From: Cryptomeria japonica
Lineage: Eukaryota > Streptophyta > Pinopsida > Cupressales > Cupressaceae
Reading direction: 5' to 3'
Assembly: GCF_030272615.1 (NCBI RefSeq)
Contig: NC_081412.1
Coordinates: 691,804,083-691,868,082 of the forward strand
DNA: 64,000 bases
The notes beneath the pieces are model-generated. The model searched no databases and was not told the origin of the DNA. It saw only the letters and a program-made list of their open reading frames with translations. The position numbers and the translations under genes are program-made. Positions 1 through 12,547 of this stretch are shown here, piece after piece; position 1 is the first letter of the stretch; the number at the start of each line of letters is the position of its first letter.

Positions 1-1930
1 ACAATTATTTGATGTTTAACCTAGACAGTTGACCGTTTGTAGACTAATTGATAGTTTGTCTTGTTTGAGTATTTGATTTGTAGGCTTAGTTTGTTTTCAC
101 ATCTGATTGAATGTTTGTGTGAACTAGAATTAGTTTATTGCAAATTTTTTGATTGATTTTTTTGATGTTTTTAGATTTTTGAATGTTTTTTGAATTTTTT
201 TTGTATTTTGAGATTTTACAAATGTTTTTGGCCTTTTCTTAAGGATTTATGAATTATTTTGGGATTATTTCAGGAGGTTTTTCAATTGAGTAACTTAGTA
301 AATCACAAGCATGGAGAATACACTCCCATCATTAGGTTAGGAATATTGCCCCTAGTTAGTTGTTGGTGTGAAAGCATGATGCGGGACACATAAGGCAATA
401 ACCCTGATTGCATGTCTATAACAAGCCATGATATAAATGATGTATGAAAGGATGCAATGGATGTGATCACAACAATTCTGAAAGACAATGTGATCACCAA
501 ATGTATTGCATCAAAATGGTCAATCAAGATTAGTAATCAATATAAATCGAAACCATCTTAAAAACTATATCAAGAAAGATTAAACATACAAGCATATGAG
601 AGATAAAAACAAATAAACATTAAGACTTCCCTCAAGATGCTCTCAATTCCATTAGCTCTTCCTTGTCCTCATCATCTCCATGAACCTCATTGCTTTGAGG
701 TTGTCAAATGAATATTGGGGGATTGAGTGGAGTTAAGTGTGGATTTCTCACACTTGCATAACAAAGTAAGGATATATGGGTAATGATTTGGAGATGCTTA
801 TGATGTCAAGAGGACAACACAAGTTTGCAATGAAAAATTGGATAAAAGGGTAGCATGAGGATGCATAAAAGTGGATCCTTGACTGATGGATATAGGCTTC
901 AACTTATAGAGTTAGGAGCCTAGAAATGGATGATCAATATTAAAATGGGCATCAAGGTCTTAGATTGAAAGGGAATGTGGTCCTAGGTTGAAAGGCTTAG
1001 CCTTGTGATAGATATCACAAAGGGGAGAGGGTGAGGATCAATATGGTCCCACAAGTGTGGTCCCAAATTTGTAAGATTAGCCTTGTGTCAAGTGTCACAA
1101 GGGGGAGTGGGATAAAAAGTCAATGTGGTCCCACCTTGGGAGGAACAAAGGTCCTAAGGGGAAGGGGGATGTGTGCTCACACATGTGTGAGCAACCTTGG
1201 AAGAAATAAAGTGGATTAATTAGGATAATGAGGGGATTACATAATAGGTTTGTAGGAATCACTAAGTTAGCCTAATTAATTTTGAATTAATTTAGCTAAT
1301 GAGGATTAGGGACAAAAATGGAATATTCCATAAAGGTGAGTTTGATTTATTGAAATAAATCAATATCTGGAAGAAGTGGAAAGGGGATATTAATTAAATC
1401 TAATTTAATTAATGTAAAGGTAATGGTAGGCTAATATGATTAACTAAATTAATCATGCAATAAAGACATAAATAATTAAATATTAATTTAGTCAATTTTA
1501 TGTGTCTACATTTAGATTACTAGATTTGCTAGATAGCCTCAAATGAGAGAGGGGGCTGGGTTTTTATAGATGTTCTCAGGGTGGAATCCAAGTTGTATGG
1601 TGAATATGGGATAAAATATTGGATTGGAGATGTAAGTGTTTATCCCATATTCATTAGGTGAGTGTAATTGATGGATATGAAAAATGATAAATAAGAGATG
1701 AAGTGGATTTGTGAGGGGTTTGAGAATAAAATGGATTTAAAGGAATAATGAAAAATAATATAATATTATGATATAATGAAGAATAATAAAATAGTGAATA
1801 TTGATGAATGAATATTATAATGAAAAATGGAATAAGGATGAATAAATAATAAGAATATTATATAATGAGGATCCACCTGATAATGGGAAAAATTAAGTTT
1901 AATTAGGAGGACAAATTTAATGTGTCTACA
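1..1930 (-). repeat. LTR-like end of outer Ty3/gypsy element (fragmentary)
   Basis: This AT-rich stretch has no convincing coding region. It ends in TGTGTCTACA at 1921-1930, directly followed by a purine tract on the minus strand. On the minus strand it therefore starts TGTAGACACA, much like the start of the gypsy LTR at 12548 (TGTAGACGTA). I read it as the 3' LTR of a minus-strand Ty3/gypsy element whose gag-pro lies at 51085-54665. A second TGTGTCTACA at 1501-1510 may mark another LTR edge or a duplication. The outer LTR end is not visible and may lie left of the window. Confidence 0.4.
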
Positions 1931-1945
1931 TTTTGCCCCTTTTTG
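1931..1945 (-). other. Polypurine tract of outer gypsy element
   Basis: The plus-strand sequence ttttgcccctttttg reads on the minus strand as a purine-rich AAAAAGGGGCAAAA abutting TGTAGACAC. This is the expected primer for plus-strand DNA synthesis next to a 3' LTR. The Tat-like element has the comparable tract AAAGAGGGGCGAAA before its right LTR. Its location agrees with a minus-strand element running from 54665 down to here. Confidence 0.45.
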
Positions 1946-2943
1946 AGACAATGCAACTTGTCACATTGTTTCAAAGAAAATGATAAACCAATAGATATGC
2001 CCTAGAGATATCCTGGTAGGGATGGCGATTGATTGGTTATGCCCCCTCGAGAGATTGATCAAACAGATTGATGGAGATTGATCTTTTGATAGATTATGAA
2101 AAACAAATTGGATGATTGATATTGTGCAATTGATTAAGTTGAGATGTACATTTGATGGAAATGCACAATTGATGAGGCATAACTAAACAAGTAATAAAAA
2201 TGAATAGTATAGCCATGTCAATTAGTTGATTTACCTGATTAAGTTGATTGAGATGATTTAGAATGATGCTAGCACAAGATAAGGTGATCCAATGATTGAT
2301 TAATTAATTGATCCAGGGGCATTGAGATTGAAAGAAGCAAGTTGATCAATTTGATAAAGTGATTGAAGATTCAGAGACATGCATCAGTTGGATAAAGCAT
2401 TTGATTGATCTTATTGAATTGAAAAGAATGAAGAAGATGAAGAAAGAAATGATGAAAAAGAGAGATCAAAGGGGTGATAAAAAGAGAAAAGTGATGAGAA
2501 GAAGAATGATGAGAGAGAGGATATGAAAATGATGAGAAGTCTTGTTCTTTTTAAGTTCTTATATCATCATTAAGCTTATTTATGGAAATAGGATAAAATT
2601 CATCTAGATACAAATAAGACCCAAATGAATCATCATACCAATTGAGTGAAAGAAAACACATCAAATGAGAAGGATTGCCTCAGTTGGCATCAGACTATTA
2701 TGTCCTCAATGATCTTAGATGATCATGTCCTAAGATGAGTCATCATATTACTAAGGACAATCCACAAGTAGCAAATAGGTGAACATGCCCCATCCTCACC
2801 TTTCTAGTAAAATACATCTTGGAGATAAGATCTTTTGTCAAAGACATCATGGAAAGGCTAAAAGATATGTCACTAAAAAGAAAAATCAGAAACAATCAAA
2901 AGACATAATCAAACAAATAGATAATATGTTTCAAAAATCTTAT
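1946..2943 (-). other. Noncoding 3' region of outer gypsy element, left of the insertion
   Basis: No gene is visible. The sequence is rich in gattgatt-like words (2020-2400) and in purines (2400-2530, gatgaagaa-like). It ends in TTAT (2940-2943), which recurs at 50185-50188 just past the DNA transposon. I infer it is the untranslated 3' part of the outer gypsy element, split from its continuation at 50189. Confidence 0.35.
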
Positions 2944-2978
2944 GGGTATATGCACCGAGTTGTGGTACCAAAAGGGGG
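2944..2978 (+). repeat. Left terminal inverted repeat of DNA transposon
   Basis: It begins GGGTATATGCAC and contains GTTGTGGTACC. It mismatches the reverse complement of 50150-50184 at five of 35 positions (5, 13, 14, 31, 34). A T-run (2993-3010) follows, as an A/T tract does next to the right copy. The flanking TTAT at 2940-2943 is the proposed target duplication. Confidence 0.55.
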
Positions 2979-4029
2979 TCTTAAGATGCCGCTTTTTTTT
3001 TTTTTTTTTTTCTGAAATCAACAAAGTCTGAACTTCAATGACAAATTGAACATAATTACACTCCAAATTTGAAGATCCAACAAGAATAAGAGTCAGAGTG
3101 CTTCAAGCCTACTTTCTAAACTACTAATTTATTTTGAAAATGGTGGAGATTAAGGGCTTCAAAAAGGGGGCCCACAAAAAGTGGTCCTATTTTTATGCAA
3201 AAAACATAACATAGCGTCTATTCTGGCCTCCCTAAAATGTTAATTTTTTTTTTTAATTTTTAAAATATCTTTGGTGAGAAATTAGCTAACACCTTGTAGT
3301 TTATGCCAGATTTTTCAGCTAATTTTTCAATGAGTATATGATTTTTTACTAATTTTCGAAGTGGACACATCCTACAAAATAGAAATTTGAGCGTGCTCCC
3401 CCCTAAAATCATTAAAAACTAATCAAAAATCAATTTTTTTAAAAAATAATTGTGTAGAATGGAGTCTAGTTTCTAAAAATGTAAGTTTTTTCAAAATTTG
3501 ATGAACATGTAAAAATCTATACCAAAAATAGTGCATGTTGGGTTTTGACAAAAAATAGATACACTGACAAAAGAAATTATAGATGAAAGACTAAACGAAA
3601 TCAAAATTTGAAATAAATTACATTGTTGGATAGCTAAGAGGGAGCTCAAGTTTACCATGGTATTTTAACTTCATTGAAACATGTGCAAACCTGACGGAGA
3701 GCACGACCAAAAATATGTCAAAATTTTCAATGTTTTCATAAAAACACGTCTCTAGCTTGAAATGGTCATCCAAACCTTTGGGTTGGATGACCAAGGCAAA
3801 TCCAACCCATAGGTTTGGTGTTTCCCAAAGTGGACCATTTGGTGTGCATCAAATACGATGCTCTCCCTATTTGGCGTGTGCCAAATGTGATCAATGGGTT
3901 TTCCCATCTGTGCATGCCAAATGTGGTCCAAATTCCACATTTGGCGTGCACCAAATAGGGAGAGCGCCATATGTGTACATAGAAAAAATGTATAGTTGAA
4001 ACAATGTGTAAATAGAAATAATGTCCCAT
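2979..4029. other. Noncoding subterminal region with ATTTGG..CCAAAT palindromes
   Basis: No gene is supported. A poly-T tract lies at 2993-3010. Several imperfect palindromes of the type ATTTGGcgtGCaCCAAAT occur between 3830 and 3965. Related ones occur at 32700-32760, on the other side of the CT-rich array. Overlapping short reading frames here are artefacts of these palindromes. Subterminal repeats like these are often transposase-binding sites, but that is inference. Confidence 0.4.
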
Positions 4030-5919
4030 TAGCTATCTCTCTCCTTTTATATCTATCTGTGCCTATTGTGTCTCTTATCAATCCCTCCTTAGGCTCTAAG
4101 TAAATCACCTCTATTTCCCTTCTATATATTTCTCTCTCCCTCTCCAATTCTCACCCTACAGGTACTTGCCCCTCTTTCTTTCTTTGTGAACTCTCCCCTC
4201 ACCTATATCTACCTTTACCATCTCTAAGTATCCCAAAAAAACACCATCTACCCCTCCTTCCCTCTTTCTCTTTGTTCCTTTGTCTCTCATTTTATATCTC
4301 ACTCACCTCTCTCAATTATGACCTCTCTCTCCTCTCTCTCCACATGTTGAGGTATCCACCTCTATCCATCTCACATTGATCTCTCAAGGTATCCATATTC
4401 ATCCATGTCCCATTACCCTCCTCTATGAACTAGATATCCCATTACCCACCTTTATCTCCCTTCACTCGTAGTTCCATATCTCTCTATGAACCAAATCTCT
4501 TATTCTCTCTCCCCTTACCTCTTATCTCCCTTCATTCTTATATCCCTACTCTTCTTTCTCTCTCCCCTCTCTAGCTCTTACAATTCCCTTATTCCTCTAT
4601 CCCTCTGTATCTCCCTCTCCATCCTTACACCCATCTCATTCCCTCTCTCACCTCTTTCCCTCAGTCTCTCCCCCACTTTCTTCATGTTTACCTCTCTATC
4701 CCCCCCACCCTCCTTAAACCACCATCTCACCTCTCTCTCCCCTTTGAGATTCTCACCTCCCTTCCCCTCTATGTTCTTTATCCCTAAGTATCTCATTCCA
4801 TTCATGTTTACCTCTCTATCACCCCCACCCTCCTTAAATCCCCATCTCTCCTCTCCCTCCTATCTAGGCCTCCCACCTCCCTTCCCCTCTATGTCCTTTA
4901 TCACCAAGTCTCCCACCTCTCTCTCCCCTCTAGCCTCTCACCTCCCTTCCCCTCTATGTCCTTTTATTCCCAAGTATCTTATTCCCTTCATGTTTACCTC
5001 TATATCCCCCTCATCCTACTTAATCTCTCATCTATGCCTCTCACCTCTCTTCTTGTCTATGTTCTTCATCCACAAATATGTCTTTTCCTTCATGTTTACA
5101 TCTCTATCCCCCCACCCTCCTCAAACCTCCATCTCACATCTCTCTCCCCTCTAGGACTTTAACCTCCCTTCCCCTCTATGTCCTTTATCTCGAAGTCTCT
5201 TGTTCCCTTCATGTTTACCTCTCTATACCCTCCACCCTCCTGAAACCTCAATACCTATCTCTCCCCTCTAGACCTCTCAAATACCTTCCCATCTATGCCC
5301 TTTATCACCAAGTCTCTTAGTCCCTTTCATTTTTTACCTCTATATCCCCCCACCGTCCTTAAACCCACATATCACCCCTCTCTCCCCTGTAGGTTTCTCA
5401 CCTCTCAAAATCTATCTCAATAGTTAAATCTCCCTAGATTGGCCCATCTTTATCTCCCTTCCCTCATAGTTCCATCTCTCTCAATGAACTAGATCTCATA
5501 TTCTCTCGCTCCCCTTACCCCTTCTCTCTCTTCATTCTTATAGATACATACTTGTCTTTGTCCCTCCTCTCTCTAGCTCTCACAATTTCCTTATTCCCAT
5601 ATCCCTCGAGCTATCTCCCTCTCCATCCTTACATCCATCTAATTCCCTCTCTCACCTCTTTCCCTCAGTTTCTTTCTCACTCCCTCCTCTCTCTAGGTCT
5701 CTCCCACACTTTCTTCATGCTTACCTCTCTATCACCCCCAACCTTTCTTAAACCCCCATCTCATATCTATCTCCCCTTTGTTACTCTCACCTCCCTTCCC
5801 CTCTATATGTCCTTTATCCCACCTCTCTCCCTCTCTCTCTCTCTCTCTCTCCTCTAAGCCTCTTATGTCTCCCTTCCCTTCTATGTCCTTTATGCCCAAG
5901 TATCTCATTCCCTTCATGT
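4030..5919 (+). repeat. CT-rich ~120-bp minisatellite, left block
   Basis: The plus strand is nearly pure pyrimidine. Repeats of about 120 bp share TTCATGTTTACCTCT at 4681, 4801, 4987, 5089 and 5207 (steps 120, 186, 102, 118), with ACCTCCCTTCCCCTCTATG between. A larger block, marked by a cgTAGTTCCATaTCTCTCTATGAAC-like phrase near 4465 and 5470, gives a higher-order unit near 1 kb. The array is cut at 5919 by a copia insertion and resumes at 30423. Long open frames here (for example 4486-5154) reflect low complexity, not genes. Confidence 0.85.
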
Positions 5920-6978
5920 TGTAGGTCCCAGGGACAACTGAGAGGGGGGGGGGGTGAATCAGTTGTCTAATAAATTCAAACCAAAATCTTATTATCCAAC
6001 TCAATGCTTAGTACCGGTAAGACAGTTAAGTATGTCGGTAAACAGTGTTAATAGAAAATTGCTATACTGGTAAGAATTAATGCATGAAACATAAACATAA
6101 AGTCATCCACAACACATGATGCAAATACTTGGACGTGGAAACCCTGTAAGGGGAAAAACCATGGTGGGAAACCTTACCCACAATTAGATGATACTACTGC
6201 AGATAGTAAGTGTACAATGAGGGGTCTGCACATGCAGAAAGGCCAACAGCCTAGAACTCACTGCTCAATCACAAATGGGAGTCACACTGACTACAGTTGG
6301 ATGGTTAAATCCAATGAGAATGTACTGCACAAAATAGCATCATCATATGTTGGATTCAGTACCGGTGTAATGCTGATATGCTTCTACAAAAACCTAACTT
6401 CACCTTCAAATGATGTCTTCATGTGTATCTTTGCTTGATTTCACATATATCCTTCCTTAAAACTTTTTCGCATTCCACACATGATCTTACAAATAAGATC
6501 TTACATTTATACCATACCCTAAGACCAATTTTAGTAGGTCGGCTCTACAAGATATTACAATAAAACATTTACAAATAATATAATATCCGATGCAATAACC
6601 GATTGAACATGTCGGCTTAATTCATTTACAACAATAATAAATCATCTCCATAGCGTGCCATGCTGATCTAGAAAAGATAAACCTGCCGGTGTAACCCTAG
6701 ATAACCTGGACCTATTTGCCAGTAAAAGAAAATATGCAAATAAGAATATGTCAATGATTATTACTTCAAAGAAAGGTATCCACATGATGTCTTCGAAATT
6801 ACCAGGTGTCTTCCATGTCAATGCAGGTACCGGTGAACATTATATCCCGTCGGTTAACCATATACCAGTGACTGTTTTGAACAGTTTACTGATTGCTAGT
6901 GAATGTTGCTAGATCTCCAAAGTAGGTGTATTTAGTAGGTGTTGACATCAATGACAAAACCATACCAAAATACCAACA
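5920..6978 (-). repeat. 3' LTR of Sirevirus-like copia
   Basis: It runs from TGTAGGTCCC at 5920 to ATACCAACA at 6978, preceded by the duplication CATGT. It aligns along its length with 11545-12547 plus 30374-30422. It includes a G-run near 5945 and several ACCGGT-like words. On the minus strand it starts TGTTGGTATT directly after the polypurine tract. Confidence 0.92.
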
Positions 6979-6990
6979 ATCTCCCCCTTT
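6979..6990 (-). other. Polypurine tract of Sirevirus-like copia
   Basis: The plus strand ATCTCCCCCTTT is AAAGGGGGAGAT on the minus strand, immediately before the LTR start. Near-copies occur further inside at about 7074-7082 and 7156-7167. Repeated tracts of this kind are a known feature of Sireviruses. Confidence 0.8.
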
Positions 6991-7367
6991 GGCATTGATG
7001 GCAACACAAGATGGAAAAACCATCAAAGTGCCAAAATAGAAATGCCAAGTGCAAAAATCAACAATCTCCATTTCTCCCCCTGGGAGTAATATGTTCTCAT
7101 ACCAATCTCTCCTCAAAAAGATAATGCATTTTTCATACATCTCTCCCAAATGTTTTTCCATATATCTCTCCCCCTTTGACATCAAATGCCAAAGTCACAA
7201 AAAGTCAAGTTCATATAAAATACCAACCAATTCAATATACCAACTCCTCCTCCTGAGAAGTAGCTTCCTCATCAAATACCAAAATAAAAAATTTGTCCAT
7301 TTAATTCTGCCAGTTGATGACAATCACCAACTGTCTAAGTCTCTACCAGTGGAGGTAAGACTCCGAG

Positions 7368-10300
7368 CTAATCTCTGAGATACTCAAAAGTTTCCTTAGG
7401 CAAAGGTTTTGTAAAAATATCTGCAAGCTGTTCTTTAGTATTCACATAAACCAGTTTTATTTCCTTTTCTTCAACTTTTTCCCTTAGAAAATTTAGTTTG
7501 ATAGAAACATGTTTTGTTTTAGAATGTAATACTGGATTCTTAGATATATCAATTGCTGCAGTGTTATCACAATATATAGTAATAGGTTCCTTGCATTTTA
7601 ACTTATGTCTTTCAACATTTGCTTAAGCCAAAGTACCTATGTACAGTTTGTTGCTGCTGCAACATATTCTGATTCTGCTGTTGATAAAGATGTACAACTC
7701 TGTTTCTTACTTAACCAAGAAACTAATCTCTTTCCAAGAAAGAATGCTCCTCCAATGGTGCTTTTTCTATCATCCACATCTCCTGCCCAATTTGCATCTG
7801 TGTATGCATATAGATCAAAATTTTCATCTTTAGGATACCATAATCCAAGATTTGTTGTGCCTTTTAAGTACCAGAAAATCCTTTTTAGTGTTGATTCATG
7901 ATCTTCCCTAGGATTACTCTGAAATCTAGAAACTATACATATTGCATTCATAATATCAGGTCTGGTTTGTGTCAAATATAGTAAACCTCCTATCATAGAT
8001 TTGTATCTAGTTGGATTGACAGGTGTAGATTCATCCCTTTGAGATAATTTGTCATTTGTAGTCATAGGTGTGCTTACCGGTTTAGAGTTTTCCATCCCAA
8101 ATTTCTTAAGTAGTTCTTTCAAGTACTTAGATTGACTCAAAAATATGCTTTTATCAGTCTGTAAAATCTGCAATCCTAAAAAGAATTTTATTTCTCCAAT
8201 CATAGACATTTCAAATTCATGCTGCATTTTAAGAGAAAATTCTTTGCATAATCCATCTTCTCCTCCAAAGATTATATCATCAACAAATACTTCCATAATC
8301 AAGATGTCATCATTAGTTACTTTGAAATATAAATTGCTATCTGCATTTCCTTTAGTAAAACCAATTTTCAAAAGATACTTATCCAATCTTGCATACTAGG
8401 CTCTTGGAGCTTGTTTTAGTCCATACAGAGCTTTTCTTAATCTGCAAACCATATCATTGTTATCTGTCAAAGAAAATCCATCAGGTTGTTCAATATAAAC
8501 TTCTTCTTCAAGATCTCCATTCAAAAATGCACATTTAATATCCATTTGATAAACTTTGTAATCCTTGTGAGCTGCAAAGGCCAAGAATAATCTAACTACC
8601 TCAATTCTGGCTACTGGTGCAAAGGTTTCATTGTAATCAACTCCCTCTTTCTGAGAATATCCCTTACACACTAGTCTTGCTTTATTCCTGACAACCTTAC
8701 CATCTTCATTGAGTTTGTTTTTAAATACCCATTTGGTTCCAATTACATTTTTATTTTTAGGCCGAGGAACTAATGTCCAAGTATTATTTTTCTCAATTTG
8801 TCCTAATTCTTCTTCCATAGCTTTAATCCAGAATTTATCTTCACATGCCTCATTGATAGATAATGGTTCAATTTGAGAAATAAGACATACCTCTTCATTT
8901 GCCAATCTTCCTCTTGTCATGACTCCTTTAAATTTGCTTCCAATTATTTGATCTTCAGAATGATTCAGTCTTACATACCGGGGTGTCAGTCTATTGTTTT
9001 TCTTCAATTACTGTGGTATCCTCTGATGATACCAGAGTAATTGGATCATCATTCTGTATCGGTGGATTTGTTATTGGTTCATTTGTCATAATTTCTGTTA
9101 CTGGTTCAGAGTCTATATACCTTGAAGTTCCTCTGAATTGTTCATCAATCTTTACATTTGTACTCTCAACAATTTTTTGTAGTCTTTTATTAAAACATTT
9201 ATAAGCTTTACTCTCAGATGAATAACCAAGAAATATTCCTTCATCACTTCTAGGATCAAACTTGCCAATATACTCATCTCTTCTAATATAACATTTACTT
9301 CCAAAAATTCTGAAATACTTAAGAGTAGGAGTATTACCAAACCATAGTTCATGAGGGGTCTTACCGGTTTCACCTTTGATGTGAACTTTGTTGAATGTAT
9401 AGATAGTAGTGCTTACTGTCTCTCTCCAGTACACATGTGGTAGATTTGCTTCTGATAACATACTTCTTGCTACATCCAAAATAGTTCTATTTTTTCTTTC
9501 AACAACTCCATTTTGTTGTGGTGTCCGAGGTGCTGATAATTGTCTTTTGATTCCATTTACTTCATAGAATGTATTAAAATCTCTAGATGTGAATTCTCCT
9601 CCTTGATCTGATCTTAAACATTTAATTTTCTTACCGGTTTCATTTTCAACCATTGCTTTGAATAGTTTGAACTTCCCAAGTGCTTCTAATTTTTCTTTGA
9701 GAAAAGTAATCCAACACATTCTAGAATAATCATCAATAATTAGCATAAAATATCTATCACCTTGTAAGCTTTTAGTTCTAGCCGGACCACATAAATCAGT
9801 GTGAATTAAATCATGAGCATTATTGGATTTTTCTGGAATACTTTTGAAACTAGCTCTAACTTGTTTTCCAAATTGACATTCCTTGCAAATTGTATTCTGA
9901 GGTTTCACAGTTTTAGGTAGATCTCTAACTGCCTTAGAAGTACTGATTTTTACCATGCAATCAAAATTTACATGACATAGTCTTTTATGCCATAGCCAAC
10001 TTTCATCTATATGAGCAATTAAGCATGCCTTTTCACTGTTATTCAAATAAAAGATATTACCTCTAGTTTGATTACCGGTTGCAATTTCCAAACCAGTTCT
10101 ATTCATGATTTTGCATTTTCCATTTTTAAATTGTAACTGAAAACCTTTCTCAACTAATTGACCAACACTTAAAAGATTATGTTTTAATCCTTCAACATAG
10201 TAAACATTGTTAGTGTTATGTTTACCATCAAGAGATATTGAACCCTTACCTTTGATTGAACAGGCTTTGTCATCTCTGAATCTTACTAAACCTCCATTGT

Positions 10301-10563
10301 ATTCTTGAAAGTTCAAGAATTTACCTTTGTCTCCAGTCATGTGATGTGAGCATCCTGAGTCAATAATCCATTCATCCTTTGATTCCACTTTAGCTGCTAG
10401 GGCTTGTTCTACCGGTTGAGCAATAGGTACCGGTTGATGTTCTATTATAGCAACAAAGACCCATCCGTTGTCTACTGAATCTTCATCAAAATCATCAGTC
10501 ACACCTTCATCAGGAATGTAACAAGATTTATCTTTGTTTTTCTTAAATCTGTATCTCTGATAT
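7368..10563 (-). pseudogene. pol: Copia pol: protease, integrase, RT, RNase H (broken)
   Basis: This is the polyprotein for processing, integration and reverse transcription. Read on the minus strand, it shows a protease DSG (IIDSGCSHHMTGD, near 10365), the integrase HHCC zinc finger (HKRLCHV...CKECQFGKQ), the integrase core (IDDYSRM, RSDQGGEF, PQQNGVVERKN), RT ([14 protein letters not shown] replaces the usual YVDD) and RNase H (YTDANWAGD, STAESEYVAA). The natural end is a TAG at 7368-7370 after ETFEYLRD. Damage comprises a frame change near 10564 against gag, another in an A-run near 9000, one near 7600, and TAG at 8396 (in place of the W of PRAWYA) and about 7637. It cannot give an intact product. 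Confidence 0.9.
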
Positions 10564-11487
10564 TTAGGATTTAGGTTTGTATGTCCTTCTAGCTTCTTCT
10601 CTTAGTCTAGCATGTCTATCAGGGCATCTTGAAGCCATATGACCAATCTTATTGCAGTTGAAACATTTAAAGGGTGCTTTACCTTCATACTTACTTCCAA
10701 TTGGACCTTTTGGCATTTTCCTTGCAAATAGTGCTTCAAGTTTTTCAAGCTCTTCATTCTCCTTCCTGGTTTCTTCAAGTTCTCTTGCATAAAAGGCTCT
10801 CCAGTCTGATTTATCAAAAGATGGAGCACATGATGTTGATGCTTTGAAGGCCAAATCAGTTTTTATAGTAGCAACAAGACCAAATTCCTCAATTTCAAAA
10901 GTTGAAAGTTTTCCAATCAATGTATCCCTAGTTACTGATGTATTAGGCATTGTTCTCAACTCATTAATAGCAATAACCTTCATTTTATATGCCGGTGGCA
11001 AACCTCTTAAGATTTTTGAAACAATCTCATCTTCACTCAAGGTTCCTCCACAACATTTGATATCTAAAACAATTTCATTTACTCTTTCCATAAAAGCAGA
11101 AATTCTTTCATCTTCTTCCATTTTCAGATGTTCATACCTGACTCGGAAGCTTTCAAGTTTTGCAATTTTGACTGTGGAATACCCTTCATTCAATGTTTCC
11201 AAATGATCCCAAATAGCTTTTGCAGTAGATTTATCTGATAACCCCATGATTTGTTGATTTGATAATGCACTCAAGAGTGCTTCTCTTGCTTTGCAATCAT
11301 TTTCTTCATCTTTAGCTAAAGTAATAGGAGCAGGCTGACTAGCTACACCAGCAGTATAACCATTCTTAGTAACTTCCCAGATGTCTTTACCAATGCAATT
11401 CAGATGTGTCTCCATTCTGATTTTCCATATTCCATAGTTGGTTCCATCAAGTTTAGGACTATCCTTTCTGAAATAATTAGTAGACAT
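10564..11487 (-). CDS. gag: Copia gag (nucleocapsid) of Sirevirus-like element
   Basis: This 307-residue ORF starts at the ATG at 11487, about 40 bp inside the primer site. The N-terminal part (DGTNYGIWKIRMETHL) and the middle part are typical of plant copia gag (UBN2/retrotran_gag type). A CCHC zinc knuckle, CFNCNKIGHMASRC, lies near residues 275-288 and would bind genomic RNA in the virus-like particle. The frame ends in TAA just after RRTYKPKS. Pol continues in another frame, so a small indel has probably split a single original gag-pol ORF. Confidence 0.9.
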   Translation of the reverse strand: MSTNYFRKDSPKLDGTNYGIWKIRMETHLNCIGKDIWEVTKNGYTAGVASQPAPITLAKDEENDCKAREALLSALSNQQIMGLSDKSTAKAIWDHLETLNEGYSTVKIAKLESFRVRYEHLKMEEDERISAFMERVNEIVLDIKCCGGTLSEDEIVSKILRGLPPAYKMKVIAINELRTMPNTSVTRDTLIGKLSTFEIEEFGLVATIKTDLAFKASTSCAPSFDKSDWRAFYARELEETRKENEELEKLEALFARKMPKGPIGSKYEGKAPFKCFNCNKIGHMASRCPDRHARLREEARRTYKPKS

Positions 11488-11529
11488 TGGATCTCCTCAA
11501 GTTGTTAAACTTCTGCAAAAAGAGGACTA

Positions 11530-11542
11530 GGCTTTGATACCA
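11530..11542 (-). other. Primer-binding site, initiator tRNA-Met
   Basis: The minus strand reads TGGTATCAAAGCC two bases inside the LTR. This complements the 3' end of plant initiator tRNA-Met (usual site TGGTATCAGAGCC) with one change. It fixes the element's orientation as minus and identifies the right LTR as the 5' one. Confidence 0.88.
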
Positions 11543-11544
11543 AT

Positions 11545-12547
11545 TGTAGGTCCTGGGGACAACTGAGAGGGGGGGGTGAATCAGTTGTCTAATAAATTCA
11601 AACCAAAATCTTATTATCCAACTCAATGCTTAGTACTGGTAAGACAGTTAAGTATGCCGGTAAACAGTGTTAACAGAAAATTGCTATACCGGTAAGAATT
11701 AATGCATGAAACATAAACATAAAGTCATCCACAACACATGACACAAATATTTGAACGTGGAAACCCTGTAAGGGGAAAAACCACGGTGGGAAACCTTACC
11801 CACAATCAGATGATACTACTACAGATAGTAAGTGTACAAAGAGGGGTCTGCACATGCAGAAAGGCCAACAGCCTAGAGCTCACTGCTCAATCACAAATGG
11901 GAGTCACACTGACTACAGTTCGATGGTTAAATCCAATGAGAATGTACTACACAAAATAGCATCTTGATATGCTGGATTCAGTATCGGTGTAATGCTGATA
12001 TGCTTCTACAAAAACCTAACTTCACCTTCAAATGATGTCTTCGTGTGTATCTCTGCTTGATTTTGCATATATCCTTAAAACTTTTTCGCATTCCACACAT
12101 GATCTTACAAATAAGATCTTACATTTATACCATACCCTAAGACCAATTTTAGTAGGTCGGCTCTACAAGATATTACAATAAAACATTTACAAATAATATA
12201 ATATCCGATGCAATAACCGATTGAACATGTCGTCTTAATGCATTTACAACAATAATAAATCATCTCCATAGCGTGCCATGCTGATCTGGAAAAGATAAAC
12301 CTGCCGGTGTAACCCTAGATAACCTGGACCTATTTGCCGGTAAAAGCAAATATGGAAATAAGAATATGTCAATGATTATTACTTCAAAGAAAGGTATCCA
12401 CATGATGTCTTCGACATTACCAGGTGTCTTCCATGTCAATGCAAGTACTGGTGAACATTATATCCTACCAGTTAACCATATACCGGTGACTATTTTGAAC
12501 AGTTTACTAATTACCAGTGAATGTTGCTGGATCTCCAAAGTAGGTGT
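11545..12547 (-). repeat. 5' LTR of Sirevirus-like copia, first part
   Basis: It begins TGTAGGTCCTGGGG at 11545 and follows the left LTR to AAAGTAGGTGT at 12547, where the Tat-like gypsy element is inserted. Many differences from the left copy are C/T or G/A changes. Reading frames inside are noncoding. Confidence 0.9.

Noticed and set aside
1501-1930. A complete 420-bp LTR between the two TGTGTCTACA words
   Set aside because: The sequences leading into the two words are not similar, and position 1511 does not start with TG. Only one LTR edge (1930, with a purine tract) is supported.
4486-5154. A 222-codon Ser/Leu/Pro-rich open frame
   Set aside because: It lies in the CT-rich minisatellite. 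All three frames are long because TCT, CTC and CCT code for Ser, Leu and Pro and stops are rare. No protein-like composition or motif.
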